From assembly GCA_029204225.1 (NCBI GenBank), contig CM055092.1, positions 13,814,059-13,878,058 on the forward strand: 64,000 nucleotides of DNA, given 5' to 3'. The DNA comes from Diphasiastrum complanatum. Lineage: Eukaryota; Streptophyta; Lycopodiopsida; Lycopodiales; Lycopodiaceae. The notes beneath the pieces are model-generated. The model searched no databases. It saw only the letters and a program-made list of their open reading frames with translations, and had not been told where the DNA came from. The translations under genes and the position numbers were made by a program. Shown here one piece after another: positions 10,983-23,319 of the stretch (the first letter of the stretch is position 1; every line of letters starts with the position of its first letter).

Positions 10983-11940
10983 TCAATTGGTCCACATGGC
11001 AACGAAAATAAGAAAAAAAATAAAAAAAAACATCTTTTTCAAAGGCCCTCGTCGGGCTCTAAGTTTCTCTAATGGGTCCATGGTAGCTCGAATATACATC
11101 ATGACTCGAACAAGAGCCTTCCAATAGGTAATGCCAAGATTAGCCATGTATTGGCTGAGTGAGCTAACAACAAAAGAGATATCTGGTCTTTTACAGACCA
11201 TTGTGTACATGAGAGGTCCTAGTATCGATCGATACGGATACTCTCTCATTTGCTCCTCTTCTTGCTTGGTCTGGGGACATTGGTCCTTTGACAAATGCAG
11301 GCCTGGATCCATTGGTAAGTGAGCTAATGTACAATTCATCAAATTGTATCTGTTAATAACATTATGAAGATACCTTTGTTGAGTGATGTAAATCAGTCGA
11401 TTTGCTCTGTCTCTGTGGATTTCAATTCCCAAACAGAAGTGAGCTTCGTCCAAATCAGTCATGTCGAATTCTGAGAACAGCATCTATTTCAAATCCTTAA
11501 CCATATTGGTATCATTGCTGAAGAGCAACGTATCATCCACATACAAGGTGATGATAATGAAGGATTGTTGCACTAACTTCGAATAAATGTTGCAATCAAT
11601 AGTGCTTGGTTTGAATCCTTGTTCAATGAGGAATGTGTTGATCCTCTGAAACCTAGCCCCAGCAGACTGTTTCAAGCCGTACAGTGCTTTGTGGAGTTTA
11701 CAGACATGATTATTCATGTCTTTCAAAACATATCCTTCGGGCTGGATCATGTAGATATCTTCTTGTATAACTCCATTCAGATAGGCTGTTTGTACATCAA
11801 GTTGATGTACTTCGAGGTCGGCAGCTGCAGCATAAGACAAGAGCATTCGGATCGACGAATGTTTGACGATTGGACTAAAAGTCTCACTATAGTCGTTTGC
11901 AATCAATGATATTGCAGCCAATAGGAGCTTCGACTAATGA
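10983..11940 (-). pseudogene. copia A reverse transcriptase, C-terminally truncated
   Basis: The frame at 11921-11484 has ETFSPIVKHSSIRMLLSYAAA, QLDVQTAYLNG, LYGLKQSAGARF and the catalytic YVDD (LYVDDTLLFSN). After a stop, 11483-10983 continues with MTDLDEAHFCLGIEI and PDISFVVSSLSQYMA. It then leaves copia sequence at about 11065, so RNase H is absent. Confidence 0.88.
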
Positions 11941-12332
11941 CCATGTCTGATTCTTGATCAAAGAGGAATACTCTCGGTCCATGGCTTCTCTCTAGAGATC
12001 AGAGTCTGGTTGGCTAAGTGCCTCTTCGACTATTGTCAGTTCCAGCATTAAGAGATAGGCAGACTCAGGAGTATACCTTGTGGGCTGTGTGCGCACTCGG
12101 CTTGATCTTCTGGGAGAATTCGATCGATGAACCGCTCCTGGGACTTGTTGCTGGGTAGCAGCAACATCTTCGTCTGATTTGCTGTCTCGAAGTGGGTCGA
12201 CAATACATACATCTAAGCCAGACGCTCGGACTGTCGTGTCAACGGCAGGTGATGAAGGTTCTTCCTGAGCAATATCCTTGCCTTTGAGGTCGACGAACTG
12301 ATCCTTGATAAAACATGTAAAAACATGATTTT

Positions 12333-13550
12333 TCAAATTTTGAGCAACAAGCTCAGTCTTGCTCTTACTAAATCTAAGAGGATACTTTTAAGAACGTACA
12401 GCTTGTAAGTGTTATCAAACAAAGTATATCCGATCAGGATGGTCTTGAGACCTTGGAAGTCCAATTTCTTCCTTGTGTCCTTTGGGATCTGCGCATAGAC
12501 AATGCACCCAAACACTCTTAGGTTCTTCAAAGAATGCTTAGAGCCTACCCACACCTCGTGGGGTGTCTTGTCTAAGAGGGCCTTGGTCGAACATCTGTTC
12601 TGGACGTAAGCTGCAGTGGAGATAGCTTCAACCCAGAATCTCTTGGGCAATGATGCATGCGATAGCATACATTTATCAGCCAAGCCATTAGATTGAGGAC
12701 TGTAATGAGTGATGAATTGCTGCTCAATGCCTTGGCTTTGGCAGTATTCCTTAAATTCGACAGAAATATATTCTCCATCGTTGTCTGACCTTAGGGCTTT
12801 GATCGTCCTTCCAGTCTCCTTTTCTGCACACTCCTTGAAGATTCTGAAGCAGTTGAAGGCTTCTAATTTCTTCTTTATGAAGTACACCATAGTCCTTATG
12901 GAAAATTTGTCAATAAAGGTTATAAAATACTTGGCGTCCTTCAGCGAAGGATTTTTCATCGGGCCACAAATATCTGAATGTACAACATCTAGCAATCCTC
13001 TAGCAACATGTTGATGGCTTGACTTAAATGGTTTCCTAGTCTGTTTACCAACTAGACAGTCTTGACAGACAGGTAACTCGACCTTTTTGCGAGGATAGTC
13101 GAGATCAAGAACAATAGATTGTCTAGACATTCATTGTACAACAACATGATTTAAATGACCAAGACTATAATGCCAAAGTAAACCTTTATTTGAATGAATT
13201 GAAGTACTGAGAGCTTGACTAGAGGCAGAAAAGCAATGACTCAACTTATACAAGTATCCATGTCTCTTTTCGAGTGCTAGGATCTTGTCTGTCCTATCAA
13301 CTTCTTTACACTGATCACATTCAAACTCTACTCTATGTTCTAGATCTGTGATTCTGCTTATAGAGAGCAGATTCGTGGATAACTTTGGTACATACAAGAC
13401 TTTAGAGAGTAGCTTAGACTGATCATTTGCAAAGCATAATCTTACAATGCCTTCACCTTTAATAGCTTGTGTGCTATTGTCGCCAAGGTGAATGAATTTT
13501 TGAGTACTGTAAAGTGTATAGGACTCGAAACAGCCAATGAGGCTAGTCAT
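12333..13550 (-). pseudogene. copia A protease-end, GAG-pre-integrase and integrase
   Basis: The frame at 13550-13131 has the HLGDNSTQAIKGEG and VLYVPKLSTNLLSISRI segments of the pre-integrase region and ends in LLWHYSLGHLNHV (HHCC histidines). A stop at 13131 splits it from 13130-12333, which continues with VCQDCLVGKQ (HHCC cysteines), DVVHSDICGPM (first catalytic Asp) and ALRSDNDGEY (second Asp). The third acidic site reads NGLADK in place of NGVAER, and about ten residues after it are missing, so strand transfer should be lost. Confidence 0.85.
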
Positions 13551-13659
13551 GTGCTGAGTGGCTCCGGAATCTAGGAATCAAGAACTGTCGCCAGATGCTC
13601 CTTGATGATTGGTCATGAAGGCATCATGATCTGTTTCTTGAATAGGTTGTGGAGCTTCT

Positions 13660-14485
13660 GCAGCTGCATTTGTCACTTGATTCGACTGCCCTTTGTTGTT
13701 GTTCTTCACTTGAAGTATTTGGCAGTCTTGTATTTCGTGGTTGTTTCGTTTGCAGTATCTGTAGAACAGCTTCTTCTTTGTCTACAGATTCGACTGTTCC
13801 TTGTGCTGAGCTGGTTTCTAGTCTGGCTTTGATTGCTTTGGGTTTTTCTTCTTCTTCTGCTTTGTTGTGCTCTTGTTGGTGTACAAGGCATGAGAATCAG
13901 CTGAGGAACTCGAGGCTTCGCTCCTTCGCGTGTCTTCTTGCAACAAAATAGTAATGACTCTCGAAAGAGTCAATTCTGGATGAGTCGTGATGATCATCAC
14001 CCAACTGACGTAAGAACTTGGCAAGCTTGTAAGCAGTTGCATCATTGCGTCTTGATCATCTATGATAGATCCGACAGCAGCCATTTGTCTTAGCAGGTTC
14101 TTGAACTGATTAATGTGATTGTGCAGAGAATCAGCATTCGTCATCTTGAGGGAGTAGAATTTCTTCCGGAGATGTAGCTTGGAAGCTATATCTCACGGTG
14201 TAGTGTGCTCAAGATGTCTCAGACTTCTTTCGATGTCTGAGCCTCGGATACATGGCCGATCTGGGTATTCGTGATGTTGAGGATGCTCAGCGCGAAAGCT
14301 TTTCCATCCTTCAGCTTCCATCTGGCAATTGTCATGTCGTTCGCTTCGGGTTTCCCTTCAACACTTGTAACAACGTCGTACAATTCTTTTGCCATTAGTA
14401 CAATTTTCATCTTAAATTTTCATAGATGGTAATTGGCTCCATCAAGCTTGTCCATGATAGGAGTGGCTTTACCTTGGGAATCCAT
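13660..14485 (-). pseudogene. copia A gag
   Basis: The N-terminus MDKLDGANYHL.KFKMKIVLMAKELYDVV is typical of copia gag, with TGG to TGA at the missing Trp. The middle part (HINQFKNLLRQM, LLTSLPSSYVSWVM, SRVITILLQED) matches the UBN2/gag-polypeptide family. The zinc knuckle reads YRYCKRNNHEIQDC with the first Cys mutated to Tyr. Several frame changes separate these parts. Confidence 0.8.
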
Positions 14486-14624
14486 TTGGAAGAGTTAGTC
14501 TGAGTGATAGGAGAAACTATCAGTGACTTAAGTATGAAAAACTGATATTGAAAAATACAGAACAAGAAAACAATTACTCTAGTAGAGTCTTGTACTGTGG
14601 AAGCTTAACAAGTTATGAAAATCT

Positions 14625-14636
14625 GCTCTGATACGA
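14625..14636 (-). other. Primer-binding site of copia A
   Basis: On the minus strand this reads TCGTATCAGAGC, one base away from the complement of the initiator-Met tRNA 3' end (TGGTATCAGAGC). It sits directly between the LTR and the gag leader. Confidence 0.75.
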
Positions 14637-15779
14637 TGTTGGAGAGAGGGAGATAAACGAGTTGAGAAAATGTGTCGTATGTTAGAAACGAAAAATAAGC
14701 TCAAAGAGATAAGACGAACACGAACGAGAAATGAACTCGAACAGAAAATGTTCGTGCGCAGCGGAATGAGCTATACGACTCTCTCCATAAGCATGACTAC
14801 GCCTATCAGAACAAACAAAATGGTAGTGATGAAAATCATAGTCGTTCTTGATTACAAAGCCAAACTTTAATAAATGAATGAAGCTCCAGAAGAATGGTTT
14901 GTCGCGAATAGTAAGACAAACTATACGTCGCGAATGATTCGCAAAGAGCTAGACGGTACTCGACTGATAATTAGTCGCGAATGATTCGTGAAAGACAAGA
15001 CTGAATGTTAGTCATCTATTACTAGAAAGAACAACTATAAAGATCAGATAGCATGAATGATAAGCATAGCAATATTAACATAGATTTGAACGCAGAACAA
15101 AGAACTGTATCAGATTAAGTATATCATGTATACATGTCAATAATGCGATAGAGCACAAGACAAAAGCGGACAAAACTGCGTGTCCTACGAAGCTTATACA
15201 ATCTGTAAGGGAATAAAACCTTATTGTTGACAATCAAGAATCAATGCGCAAGGCATCTACTTCGTCAATTCATCAACTCATCAACTCATTCACTCATTAA
15301 CCTGAATACTCAAATGGCATCCAGTATATATATACATTATATTACAAGTGTGCAGATGTGGAAAGTACAGAGTGGATGTGCTGTCTATAAGAGATCGTGG
15401 GTGGCTACAGTCGTTGTCCAATCTATTAGTGCAGCTGCATGGGGTGAGCGTGAAAAAGGTGCGACGTCAGTCAGTGCTGAAGTGATCGTTGGTGATGACA
15501 ATGCAAAAAGTGCATCACTCTTACGAGTAGCCTTAGGATTAGATTTACAGGGTGCCTTTGCTTTTAGGGCACCTTTGGCATTCTGTAAGATAGTGTCCCC
15601 TTTTCGCCTGTCACCATAACGTGTGTAAAAACACAGTGTCGCGATTCTTTCGCCTTTTCTTCATCTGTGCAAATTTGCGTGTAAATATGCGGACTGCGCG
15701 ACAACGTTAGTAAATATGCAGCATGAATGGAGGCAGATTAAAATGGGATTTAAGGTGAGTAGATGGAATAAATCCAACA
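14637..15779 (-). repeat. 5' LTR of copia A (outer edge uncertain)
   Basis: The inner edge is fixed by the primer-binding site: plus-strand TGTTGGA begins at 14637. The outer edge is best placed at 15779, where the matching inverted terminus TCCAACA ends. That gives 1,143 bp and means the LTR lies against, or inside, the start of copia B. Three copies of a GTCGCGAATGATTCG-like motif lie at about 14895-14990. Confidence 0.55.
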
Positions 15780-15789
15780 TTTTCAAGTT

Positions 15790-17419
15790 GGATGCTAATG
15801 TTGCAAATGAAAGTGTAAACTTGGCTAGGGAGGAGCTATCTCAAGTGGAGCTTTGGCATAAGAGATTAGGCCATCCTAATCTTCAATCTATGGAGTTAAT
15901 GGCAAGCAAGGAACTAGCTCTCGGCCTACCAAGAGCTTTCAAGAAGTGTGGAAAGATGTGTGAGGCATGTGGCCTTGCAAAGTCACACAAATCTTCTTAC
16001 AAGAGATCTTCATCAAGATCTACCTCTCCCTTGGATCTCGTACATTCTGATGTACATAGTTTTTCACATGCAAGTAATGGAGGTGCCTTGATGTATGTAA
16101 CTTTTATAGATGATTGTACTAGATTCACATGGATTGAGTTACTATCAAAGAAAAGTCTTGTTTATGAAACTTTCATTAAGTTCAAGTCTCTAGTAGAGAA
16201 GCAACTTAGTACTTCCATCAAAGCACTAAGATGTGATAATGGAGGAGAGTACACCTCCAATAAACTGAAATACTTTTGTGAGATCAATGGCATTAAATTG
16301 CAATACACTTGGTCCTACACCCCCCAACAAAATGGGGTGGCCGAGAGGAAAAATAGGAGTCTATGTGAGTGTGCAAAGTCTTTAAGACTTGATGCATCAC
16401 TTCCCATCTCATTTTGGGGAGAAGCTATAACATGTGCTAATTACTTGTGTAATAGACTTCCTAGTAGTACTATAGATGGGATCTCACCTTATCAAGCTTT
16501 GTTTGGTAAGAAACCCAATGTAAAAGATTTTAAGATCTTTGGATGTATTTGTTATGTCCACATCCCTTTGGAGACAAAAAGGAAGGAAGATGCTACCTCC
16601 TCCAAAGGGATTTTTGTTGGCTATGGAGAAAATAGCAAGGGCTATAGGATATATGACCCTATATCCAAGAAAGTAAAGGTAAGCAAGGATGTACTTTTTG
16701 ATGAGTCACAATTTGCTAAGAGCTTGTCTAATGGATCTAACCCATTATGCATTGAAGATTTTGACAAATGCAGGGAGGATCTTGACAAACCCGAGGATGG
16801 AGACAAGGATCCGAGTCAAAGGGGGCTGAGAAGGTCATCAAGAAGCAAGGACGAGCCCTCAAGGCTCACCTATGTGGACAAGGGAAAGCAAAAGGAAGAC
16901 TCTACATCTTCTACCTCTTACACTTTCTTAGCTACATTGCTTGAAGAACCATCATCTTTTGAAGAAGCATATAGGTCTAATGTTTGGAGAGATGCAATGC
17001 AAGTAGAGTATGATGCATTAGAAGAAAATCATACTTGGAATCTTGTAAATCTTCCAAGAGGGAAGAAACCACTTGCATGTAAGTGGATTTATAATATAAA
17101 GTACAATCAAGATGGATCTATTAGTAAGTACAAAGCTAGGCTTGTTTCTAAGGGATTTCTTCAAATAAAAGGACTAGATTATGAAGAAACATTTGCACTT
17201 GTAGCTAAGCTTGTAACTATTAGATTAATCATTTGCATTGCTACTTTGTTCAAGTGGGATCTCTACCAAATGGATGTGACAAATGCCTTCTTGAATGGCT
17301 TCTTAGAAGAGGAAATCTACATGATGCAACCCGAGGGCTTCATCAAGGTTGGTGAGGAGCAAAAAGTGTGCTACTTAAGGAAGAGCATATATGGCTTGAA
17401 GCAAGAACCTAGAGCTTGA
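15790..17419 (+). pseudogene. copia B integrase and reverse-transcriptase N-terminal part
   Basis: HHCC motif: LWHKRLGHPN and CGKMCEACG. Integrase catalytic residues are all present: LVHSDVHSF, ALRCDNGGEY and QQNGVAERKN. After the linker (RRSSRSKDEPSRLTY) comes the RT start with WIYNIKYNQDGSISKYKARL and QMDVTNAFLNGFLEEEIY. The frame ends at GLKQEPRA with two adjacent stops, TGA-TAG, in place of the conserved Trp-Tyr. The 567-codon open stretch is the longest intact pol segment in the window. Confidence 0.9.
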
Positions 17420-17428
17420 TAGTCTAGG

Positions 17429-18014
17429 TTGCATGATTTTCTCTATTCCCTTGGCTTTGTACTCAATGCTTATGAACCTTCTTTATATTTCAAATGTAAT
17501 GAAGGAAAGATCATCATTTTGGTGCTTTATGTTGATGACATCATTATGATAGGAAATGATGATGAAGGCATAAGCAAAGTGAAAGTTGATTTATCTAGTG
17601 AGTTCAAGATGGTAGATCTAGGCTTCCTAAAGTTTATACTTTGGATAGAATTGTCTAGAAGTAGCAATTGTACTTTCATAAGTCAATCTAAGTATGCTAC
17701 TTCCATTCTTGAAAGATTTGGTATGAAAGATTGTAAGGGGATTGACACCCCTATGGAGCATATTGTGAAAGCAACTAATGAAGGTGATGAAGCATCCTTT
17801 GAGGACATCACCCTCTTTAGAAGCTTATAGGCTCTCTAATCTATTTAACAAAATGGATAGGAAGTCCAATAGTACATTTGCAACATTTCTTTGTGGAGGA
17901 GTAATATCTTGGCTTTCCAAAAAGCAAGATACTATCTCACTATCTTCTTGTGAAGCCGAGTACAAGGCATTGACTTCAACAACCAAAGAGCTCCTATGCC
18001 TAAGCAGTAGCTAG
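17429..18014 (+). pseudogene. copia B reverse-transcriptase palm and RNase H remnant
   Basis: HDFLYSLGFVLNAYEPSLYF leads to LYVDDIIMIGN (YVDD catalytic motif) and the DTPMEH segment. The frame stops at 17830. A shifted frame restarts at DRKSNSTFATFLCGGVISWLSKK and LSSCEAEYKAL, which is the RNase H part with its Glu. About 100 residues between the two are gone. Confidence 0.85.
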
Positions 18015-18019
18015 ATTGA

Positions 18020-18386
18020 ATCTAGATCAATACTATGCTTCAAAAAGCACAAAAAATGAACTAGACTTGTGATTTTGGGACCAACAAACACAAAGTAACT
18101 TGAAATGAAAGTTGTTGTACGGTTTCACACATGTAAAAAGTACATACACAGCCTACAAGTCGGTTTGATCCAAATGAATACGAGCTATCACTCTAGATGA
18201 ACTCGCCCTCACTAGAATTGGCCAAAAAACAAATTTTGCCAATGATCTTTACAAGTTTTATATTGATTTGGCATGCAGTCTGCTGCTTTTCTGCCTGGAG
18301 TTGGGCGTCATGGTGTTTCTGTGCCTGTTGCAATGTTGAGGCCATCTGTTGGTAAGATTGGATGCTAGAACACATTGCATCCACCT
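18020..18386. other. Spacer between copia B and the LTR of copia C
   Basis: No coding signal is recognised here. Confidence 0.3.
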
Positions 18387-19125
18387 TGTGAAATTTTTAG
18401 CACATGTGAACTTCACCACACACCCTACAGGATCTTACTGAGGTGTTGTGATTGGACAAGATTGACCAAAGAACAATATGCTTGAAAAATCTAAGGCAAG
18501 AGCACAATGGCATACATCTGATGATCAAATCTAACTCTTCACTATGAGAAATGAATGTCAGAAATAATTCTAAGTGTTCAATATGGGCTAAAAGGCTGCT
18601 CTCAAGTAGAGAGAGAAAATCAGACATAAAAAACTCAGGTAGAGAGAGAGAGAGAGAGAATGAGTCCAAAACACCAAAATCTCAATATTCACAATGTGAC
18701 AAAACATGCCTAGCTTTCCCTACATGAGAGAGACTCGAATTCCTACAGTGGAGTTGCATGGAAAGTCCACTTAACTGAACTAATTCACCTACCAGAGATC
18801 CACATGTGTAACTGCATGCATGGATGTTGCATGTACTGCATGTCAACCTATAAAATTGCCTAGACATGTGTAGATCACAGAAACTACTTTGCATGTTGCA
18901 TGCACTGATTGCATGTGGCTTGCATGCATACAGTAAAACTTTGCATGCTATCTAAACATTTGCATGTCATCATAATTGAACCTATCTAACTCAAATCCGA
19001 GCTACACTAGAAGGATATGTGCTCAATTCACACTCCTTTTATGTACAACATGAATTTTAGTGGAAATCGCCATGGACATGACCCCAAACTCGAGATAGGA
19101 AGATAATATTTTAATAATCTTCACA
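18387..19125 (-). repeat. Probable 3' LTR of copia C
   Basis: The right edge is placed at 19125, where a purine tract on the minus strand (TTAAGGAGGAT) meets TGTGAAGATT. The left edge is placed at 18387, where the plus strand starts TGTGAA, the exact complement of the right end TTCACA. That gives 739 bp with TG..CA ends. The interior is rich in TGCATG strings and has a short GA run near 18640. Confidence 0.6.
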
Positions 19126-19139
19126 ATCCTCCTTAAAAA

Positions 19140-20019
19140 CTATGTTCCTATCAACATAGACTTCAAAATTAGGCCAAGGTTAGACCTCATCTTCATAAAT
19201 ACATTCTTGAGTAGCGGCTTGGTGAGAAGATCTGCAACACAATCTGAAGATGAAACATGCTCCAATGAGATCTCTCTCCCAATGACTTTTTCTCTTACAA
19301 AATGATGAGCCACTTCAATATGCTTGCTCCTTGCATGAAAGACTAGATTATTTGCAAGAGCCTGAGTAGAAATGTTATCATTCTTGATAATTGGTAAATT
19401 TTCATCTGCATAACACTTTAGCTCCAAAAGTAGCCTTTTGATCCATAAAACCTCCTTTGTTGTCGTTGTAAGAGATTTGTATTCAGCTTCAAAAGATGAT
19501 AAGGAAATAGTTGCCTTTTGATAGCCAAGAAATCAAATTTCCTTCAAGAAATATAGTGTAAGCACTTGTGGATTTCCTATCCAACCTGTCTCCTGCAAAA
19601 TTTGAATCTGAAAAAGCAATCAAAGTCAGATCTTCTCCTTCATGGAATAGTCCATAATCCAAGGTAGAAGATATATACCTCAAGCCTCTTTTAGCCAACT
19701 TCCAATGATATAACTTTGGATCCTGTATGTGTTGACTTAGCTTATGAACACAAAAGCTTAGATCAGGCCTAGTCATTGTTAACCAAATAAGTGAGCCAAT
19801 AAGACTCCTATAAAGAGTGATGTCCTCAAAGGATTTTTCATCATCTTTAATAGGAACTTTTACAGTGTGCTCCACAAGTGTATTTATGCCTTTACAGTTC
19901 TCCATATGGAATTTCCTGAGCATGGAAAGTGCATATCCTTTTTGGCTTATAAATGCACGACCTTTCCAAAAATCTATTTCAAGGCCTAGAATATAGTGAA
20001 GAACTCCTAAGTCCTGCAT
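19140..20019 (-). pseudogene. copia C reverse-transcriptase end and RNase H
   Basis: MQDLGVLHYILGLEI, GSLIWLTMTRPDLSFCVHKLSQ and AFSDSNFAGDRLDRKSTSAYT lead into RNase H. A frame change at about 19490 follows, and then NDNISTQALANNLVFHARSKHIEV..HHFVREKV, the RNase H C-terminal signature, ends with DLLTKPL. The stop lies at 19140. Confidence 0.9.
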
Positions 20020-21195
20020 TTTAAACTCAGTACCAAGTGCATGCTTAGTTTCTTCAACTAACTTCTCATTGTTTCCAGAAAGAATGATATCATCTACATA
20101 GATGATAAGAATAATTACAAAGTTATCTACAAACTTATAATACAGAGAAGGGTCATATTCACTTAGACAAAATCCGAGTGATATGAGATAGGAATTGAGC
20201 CTTGCATACCAAGACCTTGGTGCCTATTTCAGTCCATACAGACTTTTGAACAAAAGACAAACTTTTGATTCATCACCTTCCTTCACAAAACCTGGAGGCT
20301 GCTCCATATAAATCTCCTCCTCAAGGTAACCATTGAGAAATGCATTAGAAACATCAAGCTGGAACATACTCCATTTGTGAAAACATGCAAGAGAGATGAG
20401 TATTCGAATTGTTACCATCTTTGCAGCTGGTGCAAAGGTATCTTCATAGTCAAGACCTTTAATCTGTGAGTAGCCTTTGGCACAAAGTCTTGTTTTATAC
20501 TTATTGATAGATCCATCATGATTATACTTGATTCTGAATAGCCACTTACATCCAATCACATACATATTGCTTGGCGGCTCCACAAGCTCCCATGTGTTAT
20601 TTGACATCAAGGCTTCAAATTCTTGGGTCATTGGTTCAACCCACTCCTTGGATTGAAAAGCTTCTTGGACATCCTTAGGCTCTTCATCTGATATAAAAAG
20701 TGTGTGATAGGAAGTTTCACCTTCCAATTGCCTTCCTTCTTCATCATATGTGAGCCTCCTTGGCTCAGATCTTGCTCGTGTAGATCTTCTTGGTGTGGTA
20801 GTTTGAATTTGCTCCTCCTCAAGCCTCGGGCTCACCTCTTCTTGAAGAACATCAAGATTGATGATTGATCTTGCATGAGTCTCTTTGATCTGTGCATCAT
20901 CCAAGTTAAATTTCTGATCTTCATGGAAGATCACATCTCTACTAACAACACTTTTGTCAGTAAAGGACAAATAAATCTTGTATGTTTTTTTAGTGGATGC
21001 ATATCCTACAAAAATTTCTTTTACTGCACTAAGATCTTCCTTCTTCCTAGTTTCTAGAGGCACATGCACAAAGCATACACAGCCAAAAATCCTAAGATGA
21101 TCTACCTTAGGCTTTTTCTTATACAACATCTCAAATGGTGTCTTTCCTCCTATTGCAAGATTTGGAAGCATGCACATGCAACTGCCTCTCCCCAA
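20020..21195 (-). pseudogene. copia C integrase end, linker and reverse transcriptase
   Basis: IGGKTPFEMLYKKKPKVDHLRIFGC is the integrase C-terminal part. RRSTRARSEPRRLTY is the linker. WLFRIKYNHDGSINKYKTRL and QLDVSNAFLNGYLEEEIYMEQ are RT. After a TAG stop near 20228, the frame continues with APRSWYARLNSYLI and the YVDD catalytic box (IYVDDIILSGN) at about 20095. Confidence 0.9.
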
Positions 21196-21199
21196 AATT

Positions 21200-22096
21200 C
21201 TTTAGACAGAGAAGCTTCTAGCCTAATGCTTTTGCACATTCACACAAAGTTCTATTCTTTCTCTCAGCAACTCCATTTTGCTGAGGAGTATATGAACAAG
21301 AAAACTCTCTTTGAATACCCTCTCTCTCACAAAAGTCTTTAAACTTATTGGAAGTGTATTCTCCTCCACTATCACTTCTCAAAGCTTTCAACTTGAAAGG
21401 AAACTGCTTTTCTACATAAGCTTTGAAAGTAAAAAAAACATCATAGACCATGGCTTTTGAAGACAACATATAGATCCAAAAATATCTTGTATAATCATCT
21501 ACAAAAGAGACAAAGCAGTTGGCTCTTCCTTTGCTCTTAGTTGATGAGAAATGAACATCAGAGTGCACAAGTTCAAATGGTTGCTTTGTCTTGATACTTG
21601 ATCTAGGAAAAGACCTGTGTGATTTTGCCAAAACACAAGCTTCACAAGGTTGAAGCTCCTTTGACAGTGTCTTTGGTAGTCCAACAACTTTTCCTTCCTT
21701 GACCATAGATTGCATGGCTTTGAAATTGGGATGTCCCAATCTCTTATGCCACAGATCCTCCTGAAGAACCTTGGTCTCATAAGCGATATCTAAAATGTTA
21801 GCACTCTCCCTAGAATCTAGTTTGTACAACTTACCAATTCTAGATCCTCTAGCAATAACTTCATTTTCTCTTGAGATTATACACTTGTCAACTTGAAACT
21901 TGACATTCAATCCACTATCAAACAACTGTCCTACACTAATGAGATTTTTAGTCAATCTAGGTACATATAGTACATCATAAAAGCAAAAAGATTTTGATGA
22001 TGATGCATGCAATGGAATGCTACCTATTCCTTCAATCCTACACTCTACTTTCAAAAGGATGACAATACCAAGTGACAATTGACGTTGCACTTGCAT
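21200..22096 (-). pseudogene. copia C GAG-pre-integrase and integrase
   Basis: VLYVPRLTKNLISVGQLFDSG and LWHKRLGHPNFKAM give the pre-integrase domain. CEACVLAKSH, LVHSDVHFSS, ALRSDSGGEYTSNKF and QQNGVAERKNRTLCECAKAL give the HHCC and D-D-E residues, all present. A frame change at about 21200 separates the end of this frame from the next one. Confidence 0.9.
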
Positions 22097-22099
22097 GGA

Positions 22100-23310
22100 T
22101 TTTCAAAGAACTGTTCAAGATCGCAAATACATTCCTTGCAAGCACTTGTACTATCTCTTTTCTGAAGCTAAAAGGCTTGGACACAGGTAAACACATGTTC
22201 ATTCTCCAACCGGTATTAACTTGCCAAGAGTTGTTTCATGTCATTTCCACACCAACAATGTTACCAATACATTAATGTGCATGATAAAAATTCGGTGTTC
22301 CTAAGTGAAACATCAAATGTCAGAAATGACTTTTTCTTGTTCAGTGAAAAGGAGATTTAAGAGTATGGATATGATCAATTTTATTGTCGAGTATAGTCAT
22401 ATGTCTTGCAATGTTATTCATAATGTGACAATTTTAAAATAGCATTTTGTGGTTGTCTCTACCATTGTTTTCTATGAACTTCTCGCGTGTGTTACATGTG
22501 TTGAAGGAAGTGATGGTCATTATTTTTGGGTGTGCATTATTCAATCACATTTCAATTATAGCAGATTATGGATGCCTTGGCAAAGTAAGGCAATCCTTAT
22601 AAGCAGTTTTGTAAGTATTGAAATTGCCTTAAAAGCCTGTATATTATGGCCAATCAACTATTGAAGCCTAACAAGTCATAATTATTGAAGCCTAGCAATC
22701 GGTAACATATTTTACATAGTCTAGAGCCTATACTTGAATATGTTAATCGTGGATTTCACACCTTGACTATATGGCACTGTGCTATCTTGCCCTACTACCC
22801 CCTAGAGCTCCCTATGTTAAAAGTCAAATAGCTACAAAAAACAGCTAACATATGTAAGAAGCATAGTTTTGAAGTGAATTAAACTAGAAAGAAACTATCA
22901 CGACTCCAAAGTAGTCATTCTTTGCAGATCACCACATCTTAGTACTTTAACTCATCAACCAACCTCTCAAGAATCACAGGAGATTATGTAATAATTGGCA
23001 AATGCTTTTACTTTCTCATAACAAATCCTTCTACTTTCAAAATACCAAGGCCAGATTCTCAAGATGCCCATTTGTCTTGTTGTCATTATAATGCTACTGA
23101 CTCAGCCCATTGCTACTTTTATGAACGAAAGTGAAAGATTCTGACCGTCTGTGTTCCCTTGGTAGCAGACATATTGTCCAATTGTGCCTGCTTCTTGTAG
23201 CATCAGCTGCAATGGATGATAGTTTTCAAAAAGCATCTTATATCACCCCATTCTTTGGATGTAAATGCTGACAACCTCCAGGCTAGTCTCAGCTGACTTT
23301 CAAACTCTGC
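22100..23310. other. Region between copia C and NCL; includes NCL 3' UTR
   Basis: No protein family was recognised. The end nearest 23319 must hold the 3' UTR of NCL (minus strand), whose cleavage site cannot be placed from sequence alone. Confidence 0.35.
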
Positions 23311-23319
23311 ATCAAACTT

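Larger units (their letters stand above)
10983..14485 (-). mobile_element. Ty1/copia retrotransposon A, internal region, 3'-truncated
   Basis: Coding order runs right to left: gag start at 14485 (MDSQGKATPIMDKLDGANY), gag UBN2-type domain, decayed zinc knuckle, protease/GAG-pre-integrase, integrase, reverse transcriptase. It ends abruptly at about 10983 in the RT/RNase H region, with no RNase H domain and no 3' LTR. At least two stops lie in frame, including Trp to stop in gag at about 14420. The primer-binding site and 5' LTR are at 14625-15779. Confidence 0.88.
15716..18014 (+). mobile_element. Ty1/copia retrotransposon B, 5'-truncated and internally deleted
   Basis: It begins within the GAG-pre-integrase region and runs through integrase and reverse transcriptase to part of RNase H. 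Gag, protease and both LTRs are missing. Stops at 17417-17422 and a deletion at about 17825-17850 break the polyprotein. Its sequence is closest to copia C in this window (shared HKRLGHPN, ETKRKED/ETRKKED, TPQQNGVAERKNR). Confidence 0.9.
19140..22096 (-). mobile_element. Ty1/copia retrotransposon C, 5'-truncated
   Basis: In coding order: GAG-pre-integrase and integrase (22096-21218), linker and RT (21195-20224), RT palm (about 20230-20020), RT end and RNase H (20019-19489, 19427-19140). The purine tract and 3' LTR follow. Gag, protease and the 5' LTR are missing beyond 22096. Stops include Lys-TAG-Ala where GLKQAPRSWY is expected, a CAG to TAG change. Confidence 0.9.
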
